From NCBI GenBank assembly GCA_963748295.1, contig CAVVIH010000005.1, positions 372,001 to 436,000 on the forward strand: a stretch of DNA of 64,000 bases, in the 5' to 3' direction. This stretch comes from CAVVIH01 sp963748295. GTDB taxonomy: Bacteria > Acidobacteriota > Vicinamibacteria > Vicinamibacterales > 2-12-FULL-66-21. Both the position numbers and the translations under genes were made by a program. The notes under the pieces were generated by a model. That model was not told the origin of the DNA and ran no database searches. It was given only the letters and a program-made list of their open reading frames with translations. Shown here in pieces: positions 46,733 through 56,918 of the stretch (positions are counted from its first letter, which is position 1; each line of letters opens with the position of its first letter).

Positions 46733-47658
46733 TCATGCCGGTCTACAACGTCGAACCCTACGTCGAGTCCGCCCTCGACTCGGTGCTCGCGCAGACCTGG
46801 CGCGACTTCGAAGTGCTCGTCGTCGATGACGGATCGACCGATCGCACGCCGGCCATGGTCGCTGAATACGCCGCCCGCGACGCGCGCATCCGCGTGCTCC
46901 ACAAGACCAACGGCGGCATCTCGACGGCGCGGAATCTCGCGCTGCGGTCGGCGAGCGGCAGCCTGATCGCGCTGCTGGACGGCGACGACACCTGGGACCC
47001 GCAGTTTCTCGAATCGCAGATCGCGATTCTCGAGGCGCATCCCGAAGTCGACGTGGTGACGGCGAACGCGCGCAATCTCGGCGGGCAGCGCGACGGAGAA
47101 CCGGCACGGCCGTGGCCTGATGTCCGGCCGCATCCCGATCTGCTCGGCATGATCGCGGACGAAGAAGCGGTCTTCATCATGTGCGTGTTCCGGCGGCAGG
47201 TGTACGAGCAGATCGGCGAATTCGACGAGACGTTGCGGACGAACGAGGACTACGACTACTGGCTGCGCGCCGCGTCGGCCGGCTTCCGTTTCTTCCGCAA
47301 TCCGCGCCCGCTCGGCGGCTATCGCCGGCGCAGCGACAGCCTCTCGTCGAGCGCCGTCAACATGCTTCAGGGCATCCTCCGCGTCTATGCCAAGCTGCGC
47401 CCTGCGCTCGCGAACCTTCCGCTCGAGCGTGCGGCGCTCGAAAGCCAGGTCGTGCGGTTCGAGAGCGAGCAACTGCGGGCGCTCGCGCGAAGCGCGATTG
47501 CCGCCGGGGACATGCGCGCCGCCGAGGAGTTGCTGGCGGCGCTGCGCCAGCGGCGGCGCGGCCCCGGTATCGCCGTCGCGCACCTGATGGCGAGATGGAC
47601 GCCCGGGCTGCTCGCCCGCGCGTTTCAATTCAGAGAGTCGCTGCGGGAGGCGTCATGA
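46714..47658 (+). CDS. GT2 glycosyltransferase
   Basis: 314 residues. The GT-A domain starts immediately: VSVIMPVYNVEPYVESALDSVL, VVDDGSTDRTPAMV, GGISTARNLAL, and the DXD motif LLDGDDTWDP. EDYDYWLRAASAG is the acceptor/catalytic region. The C-terminal ~90 residues are helical and Arg-rich. It adds one sugar in the cytoplasm. Overlapping ends with both CDP-glycerol-type genes place it in the same translational unit. Confidence 0.86.
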   Translation: MPAVSVIMPVYNVEPYVESALDSVLAQTWRDFEVLVVDDGSTDRTPAMVAEYAARDARIRVLHKTNGGISTARNLALRSASGSLIALLDGDDTWDPQFLESQIAILEAHPEVDVVTANARNLGGQRDGEPARPWPDVRPHPDLLGMIADEEAVFIMCVFRRQVYEQIGEFDETLRTNEDYDYWLRAASAGFRFFRNPRPLGGYRRRSDSLSSSAVNMLQGILRVYAKLRPALANLPLERAALESQVVRFESEQLRALARSAIAAGDMRAAEELLAALRQRRRGPGIAVAHLMARWTPGLLARAFQFRESLREAS

Positions 47659-48866
47659 CCGCGGCGCGGACCCTCGCGCGTCGCGCGGTTACGGCCGTAC
47701 GCACGGCGGACCGCCACATCGGCCGCGCGCTCGGACGGGCAACCGTGCTGGTCGAGGCGCGGACGCCCATGAACCTGGCGGTGCTGCAGCCAGTCTACGC
47801 GCCGCTCCTGCAGGATCCGCGGCTGGACGTGCGGTTCACCGGCATGCCGCGTCCCGACCTTCAGCGCGCGCTCGAGGCCGCCGGCATCGCCGACCGCTTC
47901 GTTCCTCGCGCGTCCGCCCGGTGGATGCGCGTCGACTTGTACATGAACGCGGATCCATGGGAAGCCGTCAGGCTGCGCCGGGTGTCACGCCGTCTGAACT
48001 TCTTCCACGGCGTCGCCGGCAAGTACGACCTCGACTGCCCCGCATCGCTCCCGATCGGCCTCGGCCGGTACGATCGGATTGCGTTTCCCAACGAAAGCCG
48101 GCTCACCGCGTACGTCGCGGCGGGACTCGCCACCCAGGCGCAGGCGGCGCTGATCGGTTATCCGAAGGTGGACGTGCTTGCCCGCGATCGCGGCGATGCG
48201 GCCGAATCCGCCCGATCGCTCGGTCTGGACGTGTCGCGTCCGACGGCGATCTTCGCGCCCACCTTCTCCACCGCCTCGGTCCTTCACGAGGCGGGAGAGG
48301 CGATCATCGAGACGCTGCTCGATATGGGCTGCAACGTCATCGCCAAGCTGCACGATCGCTCCCTCGACCCGGATCCGCGCTTCAACGGCGGCATCGACTG
48401 GGCAACGAGGCTGCATCGCTTCTCGGCCGATCCCGCATTCCTGCTGGCCCGCGGTGGGGATTCGACCCCCTACGTGCTCGCCAGCGATCTGATGGTCTCG
48501 GACCACAGCTCCATCGCGTTTGAATTCTGTGTCCTGGATCGTCCGGTGATCGTCTTCGAAGTCCCACGGCTTGCGTCGGAGGCCCGGATCAATCCTGAGA
48601 AGATCGCGCTGCTGCGGTCGGCTGCGCAGGTGGTCCGCGATCAGCAATCGCTGCGCGAGGCGGTCGACCGGAGCCTCGCGAACCCGTCGCTGGGCTCGGC
48701 GGCCCGGCGCCACGTGGCGGACCAGGTCTTCTACCGTCCCGGCACGGCGACCGGGCGTGCCGTCACTCTCGCCTACGAACTGCTCGAGCTCGAACCCGCA
48801 TGTGACGCGCTCAATGTCCCACCGGAGCGCGCATGCGCGAAGGCGGGAGCCTGGAGCGCGAAATGA
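47655..48866 (+). CDS. CDP-glycerol glycerophosphotransferase-like protein (copy 2)
   Basis: 403 residues. It has the same plan as copy 1: NFFHGVAGKYDLD, ALIGYPKVDVLARD, TAIFAPTFSTASVLHE, VIAKLHDRSLD, LMVSDHSSIAFEFCVLDRPVI. The two copies are clearly related but divergent, so they probably use different acceptors or add different units. It is coupled by ATGA to the GT2 genes on either side. The signature Asp-His-Ser of the catalytic site is intact in both. Confidence 0.78.
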   Translation: MTAARTLARRAVTAVRTADRHIGRALGRATVLVEARTPMNLAVLQPVYAPLLQDPRLDVRFTGMPRPDLQRALEAAGIADRFVPRASARWMRVDLYMNADPWEAVRLRRVSRRLNFFHGVAGKYDLDCPASLPIGLGRYDRIAFPNESRLTAYVAAGLATQAQAALIGYPKVDVLARDRGDAAESARSLGLDVSRPTAIFAPTFSTASVLHEAGEAIIETLLDMGCNVIAKLHDRSLDPDPRFNGGIDWATRLHRFSADPAFLLARGGDSTPYVLASDLMVSDHSSIAFEFCVLDRPVIVFEVPRLASEARINPEKIALLRSAAQVVRDQQSLREAVDRSLANPSLGSAARRHVADQVFYRPGTATGRAVTLAYELLELEPACDALNVPPERACAKAGAWSAK

Positions 48867-49864
48867 AGTACTCCGTCGTCATCGCCACCTATAACCGGGC
48901 ACGCGACCTGCGAGACACGTTGCAGAGCCTCGCCGGTCTGGACGCGGACGGGCCGTGGGAAGTAATCGTCGTGGACAACAACTCTCCCGACGACACCCGG
49001 CAGGTCGTGGCATCGATGGCGGCCGGTTTCCCCGTGGAACTGCGCTACGTCTTCGAGCGCGAACAGGGCCGCAGTCCCGCGCTCAACGCCGGCATCCGCG
49101 CGGCACGCGGACGGATCATCGCGACGACGGACGACGACGTGCGGGTGGAACGCGATTGGTTGACCCGGGCGTCGGCGGCACTCGCGCAGCATGGATGCGA
49201 CTACGTCGGCGGACGGGTCCTGCCGATCTGGGGCGCTGAGCCGCCCGCATGGATCCCGAACCACGCCAGCCAGCAATGGGGGGTCATTGCGCTGCTCGAC
49301 TACGGGCAGGAGCCGCTCGAATTTGGCGCCCGCGTGCCGCTCGGCGTGAACATGGCGTTTACGAGAGACGCGTTCGATCGCGCGGGGCTGTTCGATCCGC
49401 ACACCGGCAGGCGCGCCGGCACGCTGCTGGGACAGGAAGTGCGCGAGTGGTGCATCCGCGCGCGCGCCGCGGGACTTCGCGGCTATTACGTGCCGGGGAT
49501 GACAGTACACCACATCATTCCGGCCGACCGGCTCACGAAGCGGTACTTCCGCCGCTGGTTCTACTGGCGCGGCGTCAGCCGCGCGATGCTGTATGAGCGC
49601 GCGGGCCTCGACATGGAGAAGCCCGAACAGGGCGCCCGCGACATGACGGCGGTCCCGCAGATTGCGGGTACCCCGCGTTACTTCTATCGCAAGGCGCTGC
49701 GGCACGCGAGGGAGTGGGGGCGCGACACCCTCCAGCGGCGCAAGGTGGAGTCTTTCGAGCACGAGCTCTGGTTCTGGTTCTTCTCCGGCATCGTGCGGCA
49801 ACGGTTCAACGATACGCGCCACCGGCATCGTGATGCCATCGCACGCGTCGAGCCGGGGGTCTAG
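48863..49864 (+). CDS. GT2 glycosyltransferase
   Basis: 333 residues from the ATG at 48863, which overlaps the preceding stop; an in-frame ATG at 48833 would extend into it. Motifs: SVVIATYNRARDLRDTL, VVDNNSPDDTRQVV, GRSPALNAGIRAARG, DDDVRVERDWL, and LLGQEVREWCIRARAAG. VHHIIPADRLTKRYFRRWFYWRGVS near the end is shared with the next gene. The pair are tandem paralogues. Confidence 0.86.
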   Translation: MKYSVVIATYNRARDLRDTLQSLAGLDADGPWEVIVVDNNSPDDTRQVVASMAAGFPVELRYVFEREQGRSPALNAGIRAARGRIIATTDDDVRVERDWLTRASAALAQHGCDYVGGRVLPIWGAEPPAWIPNHASQQWGVIALLDYGQEPLEFGARVPLGVNMAFTRDAFDRAGLFDPHTGRRAGTLLGQEVREWCIRARAAGLRGYYVPGMTVHHIIPADRLTKRYFRRWFYWRGVSRAMLYERAGLDMEKPEQGARDMTAVPQIAGTPRYFYRKALRHAREWGRDTLQRRKVESFEHELWFWFFSGIVRQRFNDTRHRHRDAIARVEPGV

Positions 49865-49866
49865 CG

Positions 49867-50928
49867 ATGACGGCGCCTGCCATTCCACCGAGCGCGGCAT
49901 CCGTGGTCGACGCCACCGTCCTGATTTGCACCTACAACCGTGCTGCGTGGCTTGGCGACACGCTCGAGAGCATCGCCGCGCTCGACGTGCCGTCCTCGAT
50001 GACCTGGGACGTCCTCGTCGTCGACAACAACTCTATCGATGACACCCGGACGGTCGTCGAGAATCGCATGGCAGCGTACCCGGTGCCGCTCCGCTACCTG
50101 TTCGAAGGACGGCAAGGAAAGTCGAACGCGCTCAATACCGGCATGGCGGCAACCGCGGCGCGCGTCATCGTGTTCACGGACGACGACGTCAGGGTGCCGC
50201 GCGGTTGGCTGACGTCAGCGGTTGCGCCGCTTCTCGAACGTCAGGATATCGACTACACCGGCGGCCCTGTCAGGCCGATCTGGGGCGGGCCCAGGCCCGC
50301 GTGGCTCGACGAGAAGGGTAATCTCGGGGGCACGATCGCCGTGAAGGATCACGGCAACGCGCCGTTCGTGTTCGAGGATGGCAGGAAGACGCCGCTCGGC
50401 GTGAACATGGCGGTCCGCCGGACGCTCGTCGAGCGAATCGGCGGCTTCCGCCCTGACCTGGGACGACGCGGCAAGTCGCTGCTCGGCCAGGAACAGGCGG
50501 AGTTCTTCTACAGGTCGAGACAGGCGGGCGGGCGCGGGCTCTACGTGCCCGAGATGGTCGTCGACCATCATGTTCCCGCGTCGAGGCTGACGAAAAGCTA
50601 CTTTCGCCGCTGGTGGTACTGGAAAGGCGTCTCGCACGCCCGCCTGCATCGCCTGCACGACAGGACGGAGCTTGGTCTGAGCCTGTCCGGTGTCCCGCGT
50701 CTGTTCGGTGTGCCGAGGTTTGTCTTCGGAACGATGGCCGCGTCGCTGCGCGACTGGATGCGCGCGCTGCTGGAACGAAATCCGGTGAAGCGTGCCGAGC
50801 GCGCGACGATGATCGCCTACACGTTCGGCTACATCAGGGAATCGCGGCGCGCACAGGGACCAGCAAGTCACGAGGATGGCCTGCCGCTCGAAGCGGCCGG
50901 ACCATCCTCGCGTCAAACCGCTACCTGA
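49867..50928 (+). CDS. GT2 glycosyltransferase
   Basis: 353 residues. It is a tandem paralogue of the preceding gene: TVLICTYNRAAWLGDTLESI, VVDNNSIDDTRTVV, GKSNALNTGMAATAAR, DDDVRVPRGWL, LLGQEQAEFFYRSRQAG, VDHHVPASRLTKSYFRRWWYWKG. It is the last gene of the long plus-strand operon that starts at 29.4 kb. Its 3' end overlaps the convergent phosphodiesterase gene by 8 bases, and no terminator hairpin is visible. Confidence 0.86.
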   Translation: MTAPAIPPSAASVVDATVLICTYNRAAWLGDTLESIAALDVPSSMTWDVLVVDNNSIDDTRTVVENRMAAYPVPLRYLFEGRQGKSNALNTGMAATAARVIVFTDDDVRVPRGWLTSAVAPLLERQDIDYTGGPVRPIWGGPRPAWLDEKGNLGGTIAVKDHGNAPFVFEDGRKTPLGVNMAVRRTLVERIGGFRPDLGRRGKSLLGQEQAEFFYRSRQAGGRGLYVPEMVVDHHVPASRLTKSYFRRWWYWKGVSHARLHRLHDRTELGLSLSGVPRLFGVPRFVFGTMAASLRDWMRALLERNPVKRAERATMIAYTFGYIRESRRAQGPASHEDGLPLEAAGPSSRQTAT

Positions 50929-52920
50929 CCGTGTAGGTCGCCATCACCGGCCGGTGGTCAGAGATCGACACGCCTGATGAGTCGCGGCCGTCCCACACCT
51001 GCGCATCCGTCAGATACAGACGCGTCGCCGATCTCGAGTGGAACACGTAGTCGATCCGGTTGCCGCTGTACCAGGCGCCCGAACCGGAGGCGTAGCCCTT
51101 CGACACCGCCAGCGCCCAGGCATCGCTGTAGGCGACTTCCATCGTGTCAATCCACGAGCCGTAGCAGTTGAAGTCACCCGCGAGGATTCGCTGTTCGGGG
51201 TAGGTGGCCGCCCACGAGATCAACTGTTTCATCTGCGTCACCCGCGTGGACTGCGATCCGTCGTCCAGGTGCGTGGAGAACACGTTCACCCGGATCCCGT
51301 TCACGATGATCGCGGCGCGCGCCACGGATCGTGATGCGGACAGCAGGTGGTCGCCGGACGACTCGAACGGGTAGATGGACAGCACGAGGTTGCCCTGTCC
51401 GTTGCTACCGCCATCGCGCTGGGCGAAGTTGTAGTACCACGTCTTCCCGGTCTTCGACTTGAGGAGCGCGGCGAAGCGCGCCGGCTGATCCTCGTTGCCC
51501 CAGCCCGTGTAGCGCTCGACTTCGTTCAGCCCCACCACGTGGGCGCCGGTCTTCGCGATATACGTGGCAATGCGGTCGATGTTGTACTTGCCGTCCATTC
51601 CGGTCCCATGGTGAATGTTCCAGGTGAGCACCTTCAGCGTGCTGCCGGAGGGGGCCGGCGCTGGAGCCGGCTCGGGTTCCGGGGCGGGCTCGGGTTCAGG
51701 CTCGGGCGTCGGCGACGACGTCGTGGGTGTCGGTGGAGCCTTCGTCAGATACGAAGAGGGAGACAGAACGATTCGAATCGAATCGAAAGCCCGTCCTCGC
51801 GCGTCTGCACCCGGATCTTCTGCGGCCCGGTCGTCGAAAAGTACCACGAGCGGTCCGAGCGCCGTCGCGCTGCCCCACCCGTTGTCCTGCCATTTCCAGC
51901 CGGTCAGACCGCATCCGCTGCAGTCCTCGAGGTTCAAGGCCGTCGCGGACGTCGTGCCGATCCGGTACGTGGAGCTGCCCGATGACGTGACGCTGCCCGA
52001 GAACTGGACGAAGACAGAATCGTTGTCCCAGTCGTCGCCGTCGGCGCGGCCGCGCATCCACAGCCGGTAGCCGACGCCGGCAACGGCGTCGAATGAGAGC
52101 TCGAAGTAGTTCGACGGGCTCGAGAGCGCCCCAGAAAGCTTGCCGGCGCCGGCATCCGGATGACGGACCTTGTAACCGCCGACTGCCGACGTGTCCGAAG
52201 CGAGCGTCCACTTGCCGGCGCGAGTCGCGTCGGACGCATCCAAGGTAATGTCCGTCGCTGATGTCGTCGGCAGCGCCCCGGTGCTGGAGCCGACGATGCC
52301 GGTTGGCGCCGTCGATGCGTAGGTCGATGCCGAGAGGACGATCTGATCGATCGAAAGGCCGTCTTCACGCGTCTGGATCCGCATCCGCTGCGTGCCAGGT
52401 ACCTCGCGAAGTAGACCTTCGGGCCGAGAGCCGTGGTGCTCCCCCACCCGTTGTCCTGCCATTTCCACCCGTGGAGACCGCAATCGCTGCAGTCCTCGAG
52501 GTTCCAATCCATCGCCGACGTCGTGCCGATCCGCCAGGTGGCGCTGCCTGACGACGTGACGCTCTTGTCGAATTGAATGAAGACCGAATCGTTTCCCCAG
52601 TAGTCGCTCTGGGCGCGACCGCGAATCCAGATACGATAAGCCTTGCCGGCCTCGGCCGAAAACGTCACCTCGAAGTAATTCGCGGGACTGGCAAGCGCCG
52701 TCGAGAGTTTGGCGGCGCTGGCGTCGATATGACGCATCACCTTGCCGGTTGACGCCGTCGTATCCGAGGCCACGGCCCATTTGCCCGCCCCCGTCCCGGT
52801 TGCTGCTGTAACGACGACGTCTTGGGCGGCGGCTGTACCTCCGGCCAGCGTTGCCAACATCGCCATCACGAGTCCGCCGCGTACCGCGACGAAAGAAGAC
52901 ACACGTCCGATCAGGTGCAT
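50921..52920 (-). CDS. secreted endonuclease/exonuclease/phosphatase-fold enzyme with two CBM-like modules (frame broken)
   Basis: About 664 residues after joining frame changes near 52406 (two bases), 51846 and 51771-51785 (two bases). The signal peptide is GGLVMAMLATLAGGTAAAQ. Two CBM-like modules of ~170 residues each carry WKWQDNGWGS and TREDGLSID-IVLS. Then come a Pro/Glu linker and a catalytic EEP domain: TWNIHHGTG, GLNEVERY, FSTHLDDG, GDFNCYGS and SDHRPVMATY hold the metal and catalytic residues. EEP enzymes cut phosphodiesters in DNA, RNA or lipids. With carbohydrate-binding modules it would act within the matrix, perhaps on extracellular DNA or on phosphodiester-linked decorations (inference). 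All five indels are CpG-type, leaving a multiple of three. Confidence 0.8.
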
Positions 52921-53062
52921 CCGACCCCCCGGTGGAGAGGAAAAAAGCTTCGACGCGCACACGTCGCACGGCCAGAACCGCGTCGGACAGCGGAACCGGA
53001 CGTGCTGAAGCTTGAGGTTGGAAGATCCCGCCACACGGCGGGACAGTTGCCGTCCGTGGAGT

Positions 53063-53078
53063 GGCAAGCGCCTGACCA
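53063..53078 (-). promoter_or_regulatory. possible sigma-54 promoter of the phosphodiesterase gene
   Basis: On the minus strand TGGTCAGGCGCTTGCC has TGG and TTGC with GG-N10-GC spacing but a poor CAC. The predicted leader is about 130 bases. It is weaker than the other sites. Confidence 0.42.
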
Positions 53079-53322
53079 GATCGGAAACACCCCGATTTTA
53101 TTGGGTTTACTGATCAGCGCACGAAAACAGGACTCAGCAGTGGCCTGAGGTCGCAACTCAGCCGTTTGTACAACTTACATCATCATCTAAAAACATGCCG
53201 TAATTCGCGAATGTAAGCGATATAGATGAGTAGTGTTTAGCGACAAACGGTCAGCCGTTCGAAGTGTCACATACCTGTCACCTGGGCCGATCTGCACTGA
53301 TAGCCGACACAAACGCCGTATC

Positions 53323-53338
53323 TGGCGGCCCATTTGCA
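53323..53338 (+). promoter_or_regulatory. sigma-54 promoter of the glycosyltransferase-lyase-amidotransferase operon
   Basis: TGGCGGCCCATTTGCA has TGGC, TTGCA and GG-N10-GC spacing. The predicted start near 53349 lies 24 bases before the ATG at 53373. Confidence 0.68.
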
Positions 53339-53372
53339 GAGTTCAAGCGGGTTACAGGTCTTCGATACTGTG

Positions 53373-54499
53373 ATGGTACCCAGCGAACTGCGCCGGCTCG
53401 AGGTGGCTATCGTTGCGCCGACGCTCGGCATTCTCGGCGGCCAGGCCGTGCAGGCCGATCGGCTGCTTCGCGCATGGTCCGGCGATCCCGACGTGCACGC
53501 GTGGCTCGTGCCGGTGAACCCGACGCCGCCGGGGCCCCCTCGGTACCTGCTGCCATTCAAAGGGCTCCGGACGATTGTGACGCAGATCACCTACTGGCCG
53601 ACTGCTCCTCCGCCGTCTCCCGCGCGCGGACGTCGTCCACGTCTTCTCGGCCTCGTACTTCTCGTTCCTGCTCGCGCCGCTGCCCGCTGTCCTGATTTCG
53701 CGGCTGCTCGGCAAGACCGGTCGTCATGAACTATCGCAGCGGCGAAGCGCCGGATCATCTGCGACGGTCGCGCGATTGCGCGCGGACGTGCTCCGCGCGG
53801 TCGATCAGAACATCGTGCCGTCCACGTTCCTTCAGCGACGTGTTCGCCGGCTTCGGCATCGCCGCCGACGTCATTCCCAATATCGTCGACGTCGATCGCT
53901 TCGCGTTCCGCCTCGCGCGATCCGCTGCGGCCGCGCCTGCTGTCCACGCGCAACTTCGAGCCGCTCTACAACGTCGCCTGCACGCTGCGGGCGTTCTCCC
54001 TGATCCAGCAGCGCTATCCCGACGCGACGCTGACGCTGGTCGGCGCCGGGTCGCAGGACGCCGCAGCTGCGCAGAATGCTCGCGGATCGAGCTGGCTTCG
54101 CAGCGTCACGTTCGCCGGCCGCGTCGCGCCTGAGGACATCTGGCGCTACTACGCCGACGCCGACATCTACCTGCAGACGCCGGACATCGACAACATGCCG
54201 TCATCGGTGCTCGAAGCGTACGCGAGCGGGCTGCGCGGTCGTGTCCACCGAGCGCGGGCGGCGTCCCGGCCATCCTGGCGCACGGCTGCACGGGCTTCTC
54301 GCGCCATGCGGCGATCATCGATGCGATCGCGGCACACGTGTGCCGGCTCCTCGACGATGCGGTGCTGGCCGAACGGCTGACGACCGAGGCGCGTGCGGCT
54401 TGCGAAGCCTATCGATGGCCGGTCGTCCGGAAGCACTGGCTCTCGCTCTACCGCGCCCTCGCCCAGAACGGCGCGCTGCCGCAGCCCACCACCACATGA
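53373..54499 (+). CDS. GT4 glycosyltransferase (frame broken many times)
   Basis: 371 residues if eleven single bases are removed. Without this only fragments are readable, but together they give a complete GT-B enzyme: VAIVAPTLGILGGQAVQADRLL, ADVVHVFSASYFSFLLAP, MNYRSGEAPDHLRR, QNIVPSTFL, VDRFAFR, STRNFEPLYNVACTLRAF, EDIWRYYADADIYLQTPD, NMPSSVLEAYASGL, GGVPAILAHG. Every shift can be undone by TCG to TG or CGA to CA. The corrected length is a multiple of three, so I read it as intact in the cell. True decay cannot be excluded from this sequence alone. The TGA overlaps the ATG of the lyase gene, showing operon structure. Confidence 0.68.
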
Positions 54500-56916
54500 C
54501 GTCACACGTAATCCGCAGGGTGCTTGCGATGAACGGCGACGAGGTGCGCTTCCGTACCGGGTCTGCCGCGCGGCGCCTCATCGAACGGACTGCGGCCGCG
54601 GTCGCCCCGCCGCGCTGGCGGCGGGACGTGCTCCTGTCGCGGCTGCGCCGCGCCGGCGGTCCGGCAACCGGATCAGCGGCGTTCAAGGAGGCGCGCACGG
54701 CCCTGCGTCGCCACGACTGGTTCTCGGCCCACGAGGCGCTGAGCGCTCATTTCGCGGCGAAGCCCGCGAGCTTGCCGCCGCTCGCCGCGGAACTCGATCG
54801 CATTGCGCGCGTGGTGAGCGAGCGCTTTCCCGACGCCGAGGCAGACGCGCGCCATCGCGCGGCGCGGCTGCTGAAAGGCTCCTACGACCTGCTCGGGTAC
54901 GACGACGTGCACTACGGGTCCAAGCCCGACTGGCACTGCGATGCGGTCTCCGGACGGCGCGCGCCGGACGAATTCTGGGCGGACGTGCCGTATCTCGATC
55001 CCGCCTGCGGCGATCACAAGGTCACGTGGGAGCTGAACCGGCATCAGCACTGGCTGCAGCTCGGGCGCGCCTTCAAGTTGACCCGCGACCGCGTCTACTA
55101 CGAGCGGTTCGTGTCCGAGCTCGAAGGATGGATTGACGCGAATCCCCCGCTCACCGGAACGAACTGGGCGAGCATGCTCGAGATTGGTCTGCGATCGATC
55201 TCGTGGCTCTGGGCGATTCAGTTCTTTTCCCCCGCCGCCAGCAAGAGCGATCGGTTCCCGTGGATGGTCGATCTGCTGGTGGCGCTGGATCGGCAGATCG
55301 AGCATGTCTCGCGCAATCTGTCGCGCTACTTCAGCCCGAATACGCACCTGACGGGTGAAGCGCTCGCGATGTATGCCGCTGGCAAGAGTCTCGTGGAGCT
55401 CCGGGACGCCGGCGGATGGGCGGCGGAAGGGCTCAGGGTGCTGTCAACCGAGGCCCGCAAGCAGGTGGCCGAGGACGGTGGGCACGTCGAGCTGTCCGGA
55501 CACTACCATCGCTACTCGACCGATTTCTATCTGCTCGCGCTGCAGATCGCGCGGCGCGCGGGGGGCGGCGAGGCCGCGCTGTTCGATCGCGTCTCGCGGG
55601 CGCAGGCGAAGTACCTGCGCGTCATTTCCGACCGCAACGGATGCCGGCCGTACACGGGCGATGACGACGGCGGACAACTGTTTCCGATCTGCGGCCGGCC
55701 GTCCGAGGACTGCCGGCCGACGCTCTCGAGCGCGGCGGTGCTTCTGTCCGATCCGGCGCTCGCGCTCGGACCAACGCTCGAGGAAAGCTACTGGTTCTGC
55801 GGATGCGTCCCCGAGCTGGAAGTGCCCGCGCAACCGGTTCACTGGCCCTCGACGATCCTGCGCGCCACCGGATATCACGTCTCACGCGGCGACAACGGCG
55901 ATTACCTGTTGTTCGACGCCGGCCCACACGGCTACATGAACGGCGGCCACGCGCACGCCGACGCGCTGTCGGTCATTCTCAGCGTGGCCGGCACGCCGGT
56001 GCTGATCGATCCCGGAACCGCCACCTACACGATGAACCGCGAGCAGCGCGACCGCTTCCGCTCGACGCCGATGCACAACACGGTCACCGTGAACGGTCGG
56101 GCGCAGTCGCAGCCGCGCGGGCCGTTCCACTGGGCGTCGATCGCATCGGGCCGGTCGGTCGTCGCGGCCACCGGCAATCGCTGCGACTACTTCGAAGGCA
56201 CCCACGACGGGTATCGACCGCTGGCGCATACGCGAGCGGTCCTCACGATCCAGGACGTCGGCTGGTTCATCCTCGACGTCGTCTCGGGCGAGGCGGCCGC
56301 GGTGGCGGACGCGCACTGGCACCTCCATCCGCGCTGGCGGCCCGTCGTCAACAGCAAGAGCGCGGTCAGGATGGGCGATGGAACGCAGGCGGTGATCCTG
56401 CTCGCATCGTCCCCGCTCGAAGTCCTGGGGCCGGACTCGCCGGAGCGGCTGACCGAAGTGTCCCGCGCCTACGGCCGGATCGAACCGGCCTACACGCTGC
56501 GGTCATCCGTCAGAGGCGTCGTGCCGCTCGTGCTCCTGACGTGTGTGTACGCCGGCGGCGAATCCCTGGGTCGATCGAGCGCCTCGCGATGACCCACGCC
56601 AGCGACAACGGCTGGTTGAGCGCGGGCTTCCGGATAGCGACAGGACGCGCCGACGTCACGCTGCTCGCGTCGACCGAGCGCAACGCCTTCGCCGCGTCGT
56701 CCGATACGGCGCCCGCCGGCGTCTGGGGGTGCGACGCGCTGACGACCGACGCGCGCGCCGCGTGCCTGATCGAGCACCACGGCGGGCTGCGGGAAGTCGG
56801 TACTTGTGAACGGCCGGAGAGTGCTGGATGCGGCGGGCCGGCCGGTGGTCGATCTCGATTCGCCAACCCAGCTCATCAGGATGCCCGTGGCCACCGTTGT
56901 GCAAGAGGCAAACTGA
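54496..56916 (+). CDS. heparinase II/III-like polysaccharide lyase (frame broken near the end)
   Basis: 805 residues after two changes near 56570 and one near 56793; uncorrected it would stop at 56592. An N-terminal alpha/alpha-toroid (about residues 90-430: WHCDAVSGRRAPDEFWADV, NRHQHWLQLGRAFKLT, NTHLTGEALAMYAAGKS) precedes the beta-sheet Hepar_II_III domain with GYMNGGHAHADALSV, TMNREQRDRFRSTPMHNTVTVNG. No signal peptide is visible. Homologues sit in EPS and XrtA loci and may cleave mis-made or periplasmic polymer. Joined, the C-terminus continues GDERLAMTHASDNGWLSAGF and ends two bases before asnB-like gene 1. Start chosen at the ATGA overlap. Confidence 0.85.
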
Positions 56917-56918
56917 CC

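Larger units (their letters stand above)
52921..53372. other. divergent spacer of 452 bases, partly AT-rich
   Basis: No gene is visible. It holds a possible sigma-54 site on each strand (53063-53078 minus, 53323-53338 plus). The segment 53150-53260 is clearly more AT-rich than its surroundings, as expected for a promoter or protein-binding region such as IHF sites. Confidence 0.5.
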
